Shown piece by piece: positions 43,637 to 52,381 of a stretch of DNA of 64,000 nt. Both the position numbers and the translations under genes were made by a program. The notes under the pieces were generated by a model that worked only from the letters and a program-made list of their open reading frames with translations, ran no database searches and was not told where the DNA came from. Location of the stretch: contig NZ_AP023243.1 of the NCBI RefSeq assembly GCF_016756495.1, positions 496,001 through 560,000 on the forward strand, given 5' to 3'. Numbering within the stretch: position 1 is the first letter of the stretch; each line of letters starts with the position of its first letter. The stretch is from Mesorhizobium sp. 113-3-3. GTDB lineage: Bacteria > Pseudomonadota > Alphaproteobacteria > Rhizobiales > Rhizobiaceae.

Positions 43637-45487
43637 ATGAGCAAGACAATCCGCCTGACGATGGCGCAGGCGCTGACCCGCTTCCTGTCCCGCCAGATGA
43701 CCGAGATAGACGGCAAGAAGACGCCGATCTTCGGTGGCGTCTGGGCGATCTTCGGGCACGGCAATGTCGCCGGCATCGGCGAGGCGCTCTACCAGGTGCG
43801 CGACGAGCTGCCGACTTTCCGCGCCCACAACGAACAGGCGATGGCGCATGCGGCGATCGCCTATGCCAAGGCCAATTTCCGCAGCCGCTTCATGGCCGCG
43901 ACCTCGTCGATCGGCCCCGGCGCGCTCAACATGGTGACGGCGGCAGCCCTTGCGCATGTAAACAGACTGCCCGTCCTGTTTTTGCCCGGCGACGTCTTCG
44001 CCAACCGCATTCCCGACCCGGTGCTGCAGCAGGCCGAGGATTTTTCCGACGGCACGGCGACGGTCAATGACTGCTTCCGTCCGGTGTCGCGCTATTTCGA
44101 CCGCATCACGCGGCCGGAGCAGATCATCCCGGCGCTGAGCCGTGCCATGCAGGTGCTGACCGATCCGGCCGATTGCGGCCCGGTGACGCTGTCGCTCTGC
44201 CAGGACGTGCAGGCCGAGGCCTATGATTATCCCGAGAGCTTTTTCGCCGAGCGGGTCTGGCACCAGCGCCGTCCGCGCCCGGATCGCCACGAGCTTGCCG
44301 CTGCTGTCGCGGCACTGAAGGGCGCCAAGAAGCCGCTGGTCATCGCCGGCGGCGGCGTTCTCTACTCGCAGGCCTCCGATGCGCTGGCCAGGTTCGCGGA
44401 AGGCGCCGGCATTCCGGTCTGCGAGACGCAAGGCGGCAAGTCCTCGCTTCCGGACGATCATCCGCTCAACATGGCGGCGGTCGGCGTCACCGGCACGTCG
44501 GCGGCCAACCGGCTGGCCGAAGAGGCCGATGTGGTGCTCGCCATCGGCACGCGCCTGCAGGATTTCACCACCGGCTCGTGGGCGCTGTTCAAGAACTCCG
44601 GCAAGACCATCATCGGGCTCAACGTGCAGCCTTTCGACGCCGGCAAGCACCGCGCGCTGCCGCTGGTCGCCGACGCGGCCGAGGGACTGGCCGAACTCGG
44701 CGCCGCGCTGAAGGGCTGGAAGGCGCCTGCCGCCTGGACCGACAATGCGGCCAAGGGCAAGAAGGCCTGGCAAGCCGAGGCAGCCAAGGTGACGGCGTCG
44801 ACCAATGCCGCCTTGCCGTCGGACGCGCAGGTGATCGGCGCCGTGCAACGCGCCATGGGATCAGGCGTGACATTGCTGCATGCCGCTGGCGGCCTGCCCG
44901 GCGAATTGCACAAGCTTTGGCAGGCCGGCGCGCCCGGCTCCTACCATGCCGAATACGGCTTCTCGACCATGGGTTACGAGATTGCCGGCGGGCTCGGCAC
45001 CAAGATGGCCAAGCCGGACGACGAGGTCGTCGTCATGATCGGCGACGGCTCCTATCTGATGCTGAATTCCGAGATCGCCACGTCGGTGATGCTCGGCTTG
45101 AAGCTAACCATCGTACTGCTCGACAACCGTGGCTATGGCTGCATCAACCGGCTGCAGATGGCGACCGGCGGCGCCAACTTCAACAATCTGTTGAAGGACT
45201 CGCGCCACGAGATCCTGCCCGATGTCGACTTCGCGGCGCATGCGGCGAGCATGGGCGCGATAGCAGAGAAAGTACCGTCGATCGCCGGGCTGGAAACCGC
45301 ACTGCAGAAGGCCAAGACGAACGACCGCACCACCGTTCTGGTCATCGACACCGATCCGCTGGTTTCCACCGATGCCGGCGGCCATTGGTGGGACGTGGCG
45401 GTGCCGGAAGTGTCGGCACGGCCGCAGGTCAACGCAGCGCGCAAGGCCTATGACGAAAAGCGGCAGATGCAGAGCGTCGGCCATTGA
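43637..45487 (+). CDS. iolD: 3D-(3,5/4)-trihydroxycyclohexane-1,2-dione hydrolase
   Basis: 616 aa ThDP-dependent hydrolase that opens the ring in myo-inositol catabolism. The N-terminal ThDP-binding Glu region is GEALYQVRDELPTFRAHNEQ; the ThDP/Mg motif MIGDGSYLMLNSEIATSVML with later LLDNRGYGCINRLQ lies at about 460-500. The start at 43637 follows TGCGGAGGAAAACACC, 35 nt after iolC. Confidence 0.96.
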   Translation: MSKTIRLTMAQALTRFLSRQMTEIDGKKTPIFGGVWAIFGHGNVAGIGEALYQVRDELPTFRAHNEQAMAHAAIAYAKANFRSRFMAATSSIGPGALNMVTAAALAHVNRLPVLFLPGDVFANRIPDPVLQQAEDFSDGTATVNDCFRPVSRYFDRITRPEQIIPALSRAMQVLTDPADCGPVTLSLCQDVQAEAYDYPESFFAERVWHQRRPRPDRHELAAAVAALKGAKKPLVIAGGGVLYSQASDALARFAEGAGIPVCETQGGKSSLPDDHPLNMAAVGVTGTSAANRLAEEADVVLAIGTRLQDFTTGSWALFKNSGKTIIGLNVQPFDAGKHRALPLVADAAEGLAELGAALKGWKAPAAWTDNAAKGKKAWQAEAAKVTASTNAALPSDAQVIGAVQRAMGSGVTLLHAAGGLPGELHKLWQAGAPGSYHAEYGFSTMGYEIAGGLGTKMAKPDDEVVVMIGDGSYLMLNSEIATSVMLGLKLTIVLLDNRGYGCINRLQMATGGANFNNLLKDSRHEILPDVDFAAHAASMGAIAEKVPSIAGLETALQKAKTNDRTTVLVIDTDPLVSTDAGGHWWDVAVPEVSARPQVNAARKAYDEKRQMQSVGH

Positions 45488-45496
45488 TGCTAGCTC

Positions 45497-45526
45497 CCTT
45501 CTCCCCGTCCCTATACGGGGAGAAGG
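45497..45526. repeat. short palindrome between iolD and iolE
   Basis: CCTTCTCCCCGT and ACGGGGAGAAGG form a perfect 12-bp stem around CCCTAT. This sequence type is abundant between genes in Rhizobiales. It may attenuate or process the iol transcript. Confidence 0.65.
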
Positions 45527-45591
45527 TGCCGGGCCGATGAGGGGCGGCGCCAGCGGCCAAAGAATGAACTGTTCTAATCTGGAGTGACGAC

Positions 45592-46509
45592 TTGAAAGCC
45601 AAACTGGGCATGTCCCCCATAGCGTGGTGGAACGACGATCTTGCGGAATTGAGCGATGACGTGTCGCTGGAAGAGTGTCTGCGCCAGTCGCGTTCGGCCG
45701 GCTTCACCGGCATGGAGATGGGCCGGCGTTTCCCCAACGACCCCGCCGTCATGCTGCCGATCCTCAAGGCGGCCGACGTGACGCTGTGCGGCGGCTGGTT
45801 TTCCGGCACGCTGGTCGACGAGGAGATGGGCAGGAACAAGGATCGCATCCAGCCGATGATCGAGCTGTTCAAGGCAGTCAACGCGCCTTGCATCGTCTAT
45901 GGCGAGGTCGGCCGCTCGATCCAGGGCGACCGCTCCAAGCCGCTGGCCACCAAGCCGAAACTGCCGGGCGACGAGATGAAGGCCTATGCAAGGCGCCTGA
46001 CAGAATTCGGCGAATGGTGCGCCGAACAAGGCATGCCGCTGTCCTATCACCATCACATGGCGGCGGTGGTCGAGACCGAGCCGGAACTCGATGCCTTCAT
46101 GCGCCATTCCGGCGAGGGCATTCCGCTGCTGCTCGATGCCGGACACCTGGCCTTCGCCGGCGGCGACGTGCTGCGCGCCATCGATAACCACCACAAGCGC
46201 ATCAGCCATGTCCATGTGAAGGATGTGCGCATGGGCGTCATCGACAAGCTCGACCGCACGAAACAGTCTTTCCTCGACGCCGTGGCGCTCGGCGCCTTCA
46301 CCGTGCCGGGCGATGGCTCGCTGGATTTCGGCGCCATCGTGCAGCGCTTCGCCGACCATGGCTATGAGGGCTGGTTCGTGGTCGAGGCCGAGCAGGATCC
46401 GAAGAAGAACCCGCCGCTCAAGATGGCGCAGGTCGGCCACAAGGAACTGATGCGGGTGATGACATCAGCCGGCTACACCGTCGAAACCCAGGGTTTTCCG
46501 AATGCCTGA
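45592..46509 (+). CDS. iolE: inosose dehydratase (2-keto-myo-inositol dehydratase)
   Basis: 305 aa xylose-isomerase-like TIM barrel converting scyllo-inosose to the trihydroxycyclohexanedione. Metal-ligand motifs include YHHHMAAVVETEPELDAFM, LLLDAGHLAFAGGD, RISHVHVKDVR and FVVEAEQDP. It starts with TTG at 45592, justified by TGGAGTGACGAC; the first ATG (MSPIAWWNDD) would remove the first strand. MocC, a rhizopine catabolism protein, belongs to the same fold family. Confidence 0.94.
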   Translation: MKAKLGMSPIAWWNDDLAELSDDVSLEECLRQSRSAGFTGMEMGRRFPNDPAVMLPILKAADVTLCGGWFSGTLVDEEMGRNKDRIQPMIELFKAVNAPCIVYGEVGRSIQGDRSKPLATKPKLPGDEMKAYARRLTEFGEWCAEQGMPLSYHHHMAAVVETEPELDAFMRHSGEGIPLLLDAGHLAFAGGDVLRAIDNHHKRISHVHVKDVRMGVIDKLDRTKQSFLDAVALGAFTVPGDGSLDFGAIVQRFADHGYEGWFVVEAEQDPKKNPPLKMAQVGHKELMRVMTSAGYTVETQGFPNA

Positions 46510-46552
46510 CGCGGCGGGTTCACGGCGAGGCAGGTTGCTGTAGATTGGCCCG

Positions 46553-46771
46553 ATGAAAGATTACGAGCACCCCTTCTTCCGGCCCTTGTGGCGGCGTGTC
46601 GCCGTCGTCGCGGTCTGCGTCATCTGGTCGATCATCGAGTTCGCCACCGGCACGCCATTCTGGGGCACCATCGCGCTCGGCTTCGCCGGCTATGCCGTCT
46701 GGCAGTTTTTTTATCTGTACAAGCCGGCCGAAGAGAACAAGGCGACGGCCGAGTCCGAACCGAAGGAGTAA
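46553..46771 (+). CDS. DUF3329-like small membrane protein, 72 aa
   Basis: 72 aa with two hydrophobic helices: RRVAVVAVCVIWSIIEFATG (about 15-34) and TIALGFAGYAVWQFFYLYKP (about 38-57), then a charged tail. It matches the DUF3329 pattern of small two-helix inner-membrane proteins. It sits inside the iol operon, 43 nt after iolE and 4 nt before iolB. Its role is unknown. Confidence 0.8.
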   Translation: MKDYEHPFFRPLWRRVAVVAVCVIWSIIEFATGTPFWGTIALGFAGYAVWQFFYLYKPAEENKATAESEPKE

Positions 46772-46775
46772 GCGG

Positions 46776-47588
46776 ATGTCCAAGCTGCTGGTGAAGGCCG
46801 ACAAGGGCCATGGACGCGTTGCCCATGTGACGCCGAAAAGCGCCGGCTGGACTTATGTCGGTTTCGACCTGCATCGGCTGCAACCCGGCGAAAGCGCCTC
46901 GGGCAGGACGGAAGACCGCGAAGTCTGCCTGGTGTTCGTGACCGGCAAGGGCACGGCGAAGGCAGGCGGCAAGGATCTCGGCCTGCTCGGCGAGCGCATG
47001 TCGCCTTTCGAAGGCAAGCCGTGGTCGGTCTATGTTCCCGAGGGATCGGACTGGTCGGTGACAGCGGACACCGATCTCGAACTCGCGGTCTGCTCGGCGC
47101 CTGGCCTTGGCGGCGGGCTGCCGGTTCGGGTGATCGGGCCGGACGATCTTGGCCAGGAGGTGCGCGGCAAGGGCACCAACACGCGCTACGTCACCAACAT
47201 CCTGCCGGAAGGCAAGCCGGCAGATTCGCTGCTGGTGGTCGAGGTCATCACGCCCGGCGGCCACACGTCGAGCTATCCGCCGCACAAGCATGACCAGGAC
47301 AATCTGCCTGATGAATCCTATCTCGAGGAGACGTACTATCATCGCCTCAACCCGCCGCAGGGCTTTGCCTTCCAGCGCGTCTACACCGATGCCGACACGA
47401 ACGGCCATCGCGCGCTGGATGAAGCCATGGCGATCGAGGATGGCGATGTCGTGCTGGTGCCCAAGGGTTATCACCCCTGCGCCGCTTGCCATGGCTACGA
47501 CCTCTACTATCTCAACGTCATGGCCGGGCCGAAGCGGACGTGGAAATTCCACAACGCGCCCGAGCACGAATGGTTGATGAAGGCCTGA
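46776..47588 (+). CDS. iolB: 5-deoxy-glucuronate isomerase
   Basis: 270 aa bicupin isomerase of inositol catabolism. The metal site is in TSSYPPHKHDQDNLPDESYL (H-x-H and Glu) with the last His in VLVPKGYHPCAACHGYDLYY. The frame is open further upstream, but MSKLLVKADKGHGRV is the family start and CGAAGGAGTAAGCGG precedes it. It is the last iol gene of the operon; iolA is not in the window. Confidence 0.95.
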   Translation: MSKLLVKADKGHGRVAHVTPKSAGWTYVGFDLHRLQPGESASGRTEDREVCLVFVTGKGTAKAGGKDLGLLGERMSPFEGKPWSVYVPEGSDWSVTADTDLELAVCSAPGLGGGLPVRVIGPDDLGQEVRGKGTNTRYVTNILPEGKPADSLLVVEVITPGGHTSSYPPHKHDQDNLPDESYLEETYYHRLNPPQGFAFQRVYTDADTNGHRALDEAMAIEDGDVVLVPKGYHPCAACHGYDLYYLNVMAGPKRTWKFHNAPEHEWLMKA

Positions 47589-47736
47589 CAGTCCGATTCC
47601 GCCTGAACTTATTGGTCCAGCGCGGAAAAATCGTCGGCTAAGGACCTATTGGGTCGATTTGCCTTCGAAAACCCTTCAAAGCTTCGTCAATCCGTCATGG
47701 AAATCACCTATGGCAGCGGTCTGACGAGGACTTCCC

Positions 47737-48444
47737 ATGCGTTATGCCATCTACTTCACCCCCCGGCAGGACGAACCGCTGGCGCGGATCGCCGCCAACT
47801 GGCTGGGCCGCGACCCGTTCGGCGCGGCGACAAGGCCGGTCGAGGCCGTGGCTGATCTGTCGGCGGCGGAAGTCGCCTTCCACACCGCCTCTGCCCGCCG
47901 CTATGGCTTCCACGCCACGCTGAAGGCTCCCTTCCGCCTGGCCGCCAACGAGACCGAGACCTCGTTGCGCGCTGGGCTTGACCATTTTGCCGAGGCGACG
48001 CCTGTCGTGACGATCCCGCGCCTCGTCGTCAGCCAGATCGACAGCTTTTTCGCGCTGGTGCCGGACGAACCGTTGCCGCCACTCAACCGTTTCGCCGACG
48101 ATGTCGTGCGCGATTTCGACCGGTTCCGCGCGCCGCTGACCGAGGCCGAGATCGAGCGGCGCAGCCCGGATTCGCTGAAACCGGCCGCGTTCCGCAATCT
48201 CTGCCAGTGGGGCTACCCCTATGTCTTCGAAACCTTCCGCTTCCACATGACGCTGTCGGGCCGGGCCGGGCCACAGGAAAGCCCTCGTTTGCGCGCAGCA
48301 ATCGACAGCCTGTTCGCGGATGTGTTGCGGCAGCCGGTGCTGGTCGACGCGCTGACGCTGTTTGTCGAAACCGAACCTGGCGCACCGTTCATGGTGCTTT
48401 CGCAGCACGCGCTGGGACGCCGCCCGGCGAGGAAGACCGCCTGA
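47737..48444 (+). CDS. DUF1045 protein, phosphonate-operon 2H phosphoesterase-like
   Basis: 235 aa. Two H-x-T-x motifs, YGFHATLKAPF (near residue 60) and RFHMTLSGR (near 170), are the signature of the 2H phosphoesterase superfamily. DUF1045 proteins are typically encoded next to phnM and phnN and annotated as putative phosphonate metabolism proteins; they probably hydrolyse a cyclic phosphate. It leads a three-gene unit with phnM and phnN. Confidence 0.87.
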   Translation: MRYAIYFTPRQDEPLARIAANWLGRDPFGAATRPVEAVADLSAAEVAFHTASARRYGFHATLKAPFRLAANETETSLRAGLDHFAEATPVVTIPRLVVSQIDSFFALVPDEPLPPLNRFADDVVRDFDRFRAPLTEAEIERRSPDSLKPAAFRNLCQWGYPYVFETFRFHMTLSGRAGPQESPRLRAAIDSLFADVLRQPVLVDALTLFVETEPGAPFMVLSQHALGRRPARKTA

Positions 48445-48479
48445 ACAACCCTGCTCGAAGAACCAAAGGACTGCCCGAA

Positions 48480-49619
48480 ATGACCGCCGAGACCGTTCTT
48501 TCCAACGCCCGCATCGTGCTTGCCGACGAGATCGTCGAGGGTTCGCTGGTGCTGCGTGACGGCTTTATCGCCGGCATCGACGCGGGTAGCAGCCGCAACG
48601 GCGAGGACATGGGCGGCGACTATGTCATTCCCGGGCTGGTCGAACTGCACACCGACCATCTCGAGGGCCATTACGCGCCACGGCCGAAGGTGCGCTGGAA
48701 CCCGATCGCCGCCGTGCTTGCACATGACGCGCAGGTGGCGACCGCCGGCATCACCACCGTGCTCGACGCCTTGCGCGTCGGCATGGACGAGGACGCCGAT
48801 CTCACCTCAGCCGATATCCGCAAGCTGGCCGACGCGATCGAGGACAGCGTCGCGCAGGATCGTTTGCGGGCCGATCATTTCCTGCATCTGCGCTGCGAGG
48901 TTTCGGCGCCGGACTGCCTGCAGGCCTTCGCCAATTTCGACGAGGACGACCGGGTCAAGCTGGCCTCGCTGATGGATCATGCCCCCGGCCAGCGCCAGTT
49001 CGTCAACCTCGAAACCTATGCCTATTACTACCAGCGCAAGCTGAAGCTGAGCGACCGCGACTTCAAACTGTTCTGCGAGAAGCGGATGGCGGAATCGGCG
49101 CGCTATTCGACGCCGAACCGCGCGGTGATCGCCGCCGCCTGCCAAGAACGCGGCATCGTGCTGGCCAGCCATGACGACGCCACGTCGAGCCATGTCGACG
49201 AGGCGGTCGAGCAGGGCGTGCGCGTCGCCGAGTTCCCGACCACCGAGGAAGCGGCGCGCGCTTCGAAGGCCGCAGGCCTGGGCGTGCTGATGGGAGCGCC
49301 CAACGTCATGCGCGGCGCCTCGCATTCGGGCAATGTCTCGGCGCGCACGTTGGCCAGCGACGGCCTGCTCGACATCTTGTCTTCGGACTATATCCCCTTC
49401 AGCCTGATCCAGTCGGCCTTCTTCCTCGGCGACATGGTCGAAGGCATTTCGCTGCCGCAGGCGGTCGCCATGGTGTCGAAGAACCCGGCCGAGGCCATTG
49501 GCCTGACCGACCGCGGCGTCATCGAACAGGGCCGCCGCGCCGATCTGGTACGCGTGCGCGTCGACGACCATGTTCCGGTGGTGCGCACCGTCTGGCGGCA
49601 GGGACGCCGCGTCGCATGA
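48480..49619 (+). CDS. phnM: alpha-D-ribose 1-methylphosphonate 5-triphosphate diphosphatase
   Basis: 379 aa amidohydrolase of the C-P lyase pathway, removing pyrophosphate from the ribose phosphonate triphosphate. The first metal motif is VIPGLVELHTDHLEGHYAPR; VLASHDDATSSHVDEAVEQG carries further ligands, with NPAEAIGLTDRG at the C-terminus. Its TGA overlaps the phnN ATG. No phnGHIJKL genes are in the window. Confidence 0.95.
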   Translation: MTAETVLSNARIVLADEIVEGSLVLRDGFIAGIDAGSSRNGEDMGGDYVIPGLVELHTDHLEGHYAPRPKVRWNPIAAVLAHDAQVATAGITTVLDALRVGMDEDADLTSADIRKLADAIEDSVAQDRLRADHFLHLRCEVSAPDCLQAFANFDEDDRVKLASLMDHAPGQRQFVNLETYAYYYQRKLKLSDRDFKLFCEKRMAESARYSTPNRAVIAAACQERGIVLASHDDATSSHVDEAVEQGVRVAEFPTTEEAARASKAAGLGVLMGAPNVMRGASHSGNVSARTLASDGLLDILSSDYIPFSLIQSAFFLGDMVEGISLPQAVAMVSKNPAEAIGLTDRGVIEQGRRADLVRVRVDDHVPVVRTVWRQGRRVA

Positions 49620-50245
49620 TGGTGTCGGCCTTGATCGAGCGTGAGTTGTCCGCTGAAACCTTCCCTGTCCGTCATGGCGTCTTTGTCGCCGTCGTGGGGC
49701 CCAGCGGAGCCGGCAAGGACACGGTGATCGGCTACGCCCGCACCCTCTTCGCCGACGAGAGCCGGCTGGAGTTCGTCCGCCGCGTCATCACCCGGCCGAG
49801 CGATACGGCAAGCGAGGATCACGACACGCTGGCCGATGCCGCCTTTGTCGAGGCCGAGGCCGACGGCGCCTTCGCCATTTCGTGGGAAGCGCATGGCCTG
49901 CGCTACGGCCTGCCTGCCGATGTCGACTGGTCGGTCGCCAATGGCCATGTCGCGGTGGCGAATGTGTCTCGCGCGATTATCCCGGTGTTGCGTGAGCGCT
50001 ATGCCAATCTTGCCATTGTCGAGATCACCGCCTCGGCCGATGTGCTGGCCGAGCGGCTGGCGATGCGCGGCCGCGAGTCGCGCGGCGAAGTGCTGGCGCG
50101 GCTCGCGCGCAGCGCCAATGTGACCCTGACCGGCCCCGGCGTCACTACGATCGACAATAGCGGCCCGCGCGAAGTGGCCGGCGAGCGTTTCGCCGAGCTG
50201 CTGCGCAAGGCAATGGCCTTTTCCGACATTTCAGGCCTGATCTGA
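49616..50245 (+). CDS. phnN: ribose 1,5-bisphosphate phosphokinase
   Basis: 209 aa guanylate-kinase-like enzyme that makes PRPP from ribose 1,5-bisphosphate, salvaging the end product of C-P lyase. The P-loop is VVGPSGAGKDTVIGYARTLF; RRVITRPSDTASEDHDTL is the family's acceptor loop. The ATGATG start overlaps phnM by 4 nt. Confidence 0.94.
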   Translation: MMVSALIERELSAETFPVRHGVFVAVVGPSGAGKDTVIGYARTLFADESRLEFVRRVITRPSDTASEDHDTLADAAFVEAEADGAFAISWEAHGLRYGLPADVDWSVANGHVAVANVSRAIIPVLRERYANLAIVEITASADVLAERLAMRGRESRGEVLARLARSANVTLTGPGVTTIDNSGPREVAGERFAELLRKAMAFSDISGLI

Positions 50246-50443
50246 TTCAAGCGTGCGTGCTGCAGCCACGTCACGCAGCCCGCAGCCTGATTGGCCCAAG
50301 CGCCGCCCAGCAGCGCTCACTTGCTTTCCCGCAGCTTCCGGAGCGCTATGTGGTGCTGACCACAGAAGTGATTCCGGGCTCCGCGTCCCGGGACACCCGC
50401 TCAGAGAATCCCGGGGGCGAACGAGACAAGACAGGACGCTTTT

Positions 50444-51199
50444 ATGCAGACGCTGACGCCCATCCTCTCGACGGTCACGGCGGCATTTCTCGCCTCCTTC
50501 GTCGAGGTCGTCGAAGCCTTCACCATCGTGCTGGCGGTCGGCGTGACACGCAGCTGGCGCCCGGCGCTGACGGGCGCCGCCCTGGCGCTGGCGTTGCTGG
50601 CGGCGCTGGTGCTGGCGTTCGGGCCGCTGCTGGCGCTGGTGCCCATCACCACGCTGCAATTCGTCGTCGGGGTGCTGCTGATTCTGTTCGGCATGCGCTG
50701 GCTGCGAAAGGCTATCCTGCGCAGCGTCGGCGTCATCGCGCTGCATGACGAGGAGGCGGCCTTCTCCAAGGAGACCGCCGCCCTCAACCAGCAGGCCAAT
50801 GACCGCCGCGCCGACTATCTCGCCGGACTGGCCTCGTTCAAGGCGGTGCTGCTCGAGGGTGTCGAGGTGGTGTTCATCGTCATTGCCGTCGGCGCGGCGC
50901 ACGGGCAGACGCTCTACGCCAGCCTCGGCGCGCTGGCGGCGTTTATCCTGGTGACGCTTATCGGCCTGGCGGTGCACAGGCCGCTGGCGCGCGTGCCGGA
51001 GAATGCGCTCAAATTCGTGGTCGGGCTGATGCTGACCAGCTTCGGCATTTTCTGGACCGGCGAAGGCATCGGCGCCGACTGGCCGGGCGCCGATCTCGCG
51101 CTGCTCGCCATCTTCGCCACCGTCGCGCTGGCATCCTTTGCCATGGTGCGCTGGCTGCGCGGCACCTACCCCGTATCGGCCGGAGGGCTCGCCCGATGA
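50444..51199 (+). CDS. COG4280-type integral membrane protein, internally duplicated
   Basis: 251 aa with about six helices in two similar halves. Each half starts with an acidic membrane motif: AAFLASFVEVVEAFTIVLAV (about 12-31) and SFKAVLLEGVEVVFIVIAVG (about 128-147). The E-x-x-E arrangement recalls metal or ion transporters such as FTR1 and the Gdt1 family, so cation transport is a reasonable guess; no substrate is known. It overlaps the next small gene by 4 nt. Confidence 0.7.
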   Translation: MQTLTPILSTVTAAFLASFVEVVEAFTIVLAVGVTRSWRPALTGAALALALLAALVLAFGPLLALVPITTLQFVVGVLLILFGMRWLRKAILRSVGVIALHDEEAAFSKETAALNQQANDRRADYLAGLASFKAVLLEGVEVVFIVIAVGAAHGQTLYASLGALAAFILVTLIGLAVHRPLARVPENALKFVVGLMLTSFGIFWTGEGIGADWPGADLALLAIFATVALASFAMVRWLRGTYPVSAGGLAR

Positions 51200-51411
51200 A
51201 CGCCGTTCGTCTTGTCGCCAGGGAATTCCTCGGCATGTTCGTCGACGACGGCAATCTGGCGCTGCTGGCGCTGGTGCTGGTGGCCGCCGTCGCGGCGGCG
51301 GTGAAGCTGCTGGCCCTGCCGCCGCTGCTCGGCGGCGCGCTGCTGCTGGTCGGCTGCCTCGCCATCCTGCTGCAAAGCGTTCACCGCGCCGCCCGCGCGG
51401 TCAAACGTTAA
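51196..51411 (+). CDS. small membrane protein, 71 aa, coupled to the COG4280 gene
   Basis: 71 aa with a single long hydrophobic region (LALLALVLVAAVAAAVKLLA, then PPLLGGALLLVGCLAILLQ), probably two helices, and a basic C-terminus. The ATG overlaps the TGA of the preceding gene (ATGA), strongly suggesting that the two are a functional pair. The family is not recognised. Confidence 0.7.
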   Translation: MNAVRLVAREFLGMFVDDGNLALLALVLVAAVAAAVKLLALPPLLGGALLLVGCLAILLQSVHRAARAVKR

Positions 51412-51428
51412 AGGCAGCCACATACTCG

Positions 51429-51454
51429 GTATCGTTTCGGTTTCGGAACGATAC
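51429..51454. terminator. inverted repeat between convergent genes
   Basis: GTATCGTT and AACGATAC form a perfect 8-bp repeat around a 10-nt centre, between the convergent small membrane gene and the SMP-30 gene. It may terminate both; the GTATCGTT arm also resembles TetR-family operators. Confidence 0.4.
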
Positions 51455-51498
51455 ATGCTGTTTGGCCTGTCCGTTCTGACGGAAGCGGGCCAACGCAG

Positions 51499-52379
51499 CT
51501 ATCCCTTGAAGGCCGGCAGGGTCAGGCCCTTGACGCCGACATCGAGCGCGAACAATCCGCCGGGATTCTTCTGGCGGACGAAGTGGCTGGCCGGGCGCTT
51601 GAGCACGGCTGACGTGACATAGAGGATGTCGAGGTCCTTGCCGCCGAATTCGCAGCACGTCGGCAGGTCGGTCGGCAGAACCACGGTCTGCATCAGTTCG
51701 CCATCAGGATCATACCGGCAGACCTTGCCGGTCACCGGGATGGTCACCCAGTAGCAGCCCTCTGCATCGACGGTGGCGCCGTCGGCGACGCCGCCGGTAA
51801 CGGTCATGTCGATGAAGGTGCGGCGGTTCTCGATGTCGCCGGTGGCGGGGTCGAAATCATAGGCCCACACCGCGCCGGCATGGCTGTCGGAGAAATACAT
51901 GGTCTTGAATCCGGGCTCCAGGCCAAGCCGTTGGAACAGCCGATGCCGTCGATCATCCTGTGCACGGAAAGGTCCGGATCGAGCCGATACAGCGCGCCGA
52001 TGAATTCGATCGGCTGGCCCGGCACCTCGAACATCGAACCCGACCAGAAGCGGCCCTGACGGTCCGGCTTGCCGTCGTTGAAGCGGGTTTTCGGCATGTG
52101 CGCTTCCGGGTCGACGATCGGCTCGAATGTGCCCGTCGCCGGATCGAAGAAATGGAAGCCGTTGGTCATGGTCAGCACAAGGCCGCCCTTTTCGCGCAGG
52201 CCGAGGCAGCCGAGATATTCCGGTGCCTCGAAGGTCTCGTCCTTTTTGGTCACTGGGTCGTAGCGATGGATCAGCTTCTTCCAGATGTCGATCCACCACA
52301 GCACACCGGCTTTGGGGTCCCAGAGCGTGCCTTCACCGAGTTCGGCCCTGGCATCGACGACGCACGTGATTTGAACCAT
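51499..52379 (-). pseudogene. SMP-30/gluconolactonase family gene with a one-base frameshift
   Basis: The reading frame from the ATG at 52379 (MVQITCVVDARAELGEGTLW) matches SMP-30 lactonases through CSNGLAWSPDS, then loses the family pattern near 51907. The frame one base off continues with KTMYFSDSHAGAVWAYDFD to the end at 51499 (PAFKG). The total length of 881 nt is one short of 294 codons, fitting a single-base deletion between SPDS and KTMYF. Metal residues (Glu in GEGTLW, Asn in RFNDGKPD, Asp in FSDSHAGAV) are otherwise intact. The intact enzyme would open a sugar lactone to the aldonic acid, fitting this sugar locus. A sequencing error is an equally good explanation. Confidence 0.85.
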
Positions 52380-52381
52380 GG

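Noticed and set aside
41757..43649. 630-codon antisense frame over iolC
   Set aside because: iolC is certain on the other strand; the antisense product has no family features and no upstream ribosome binding site.
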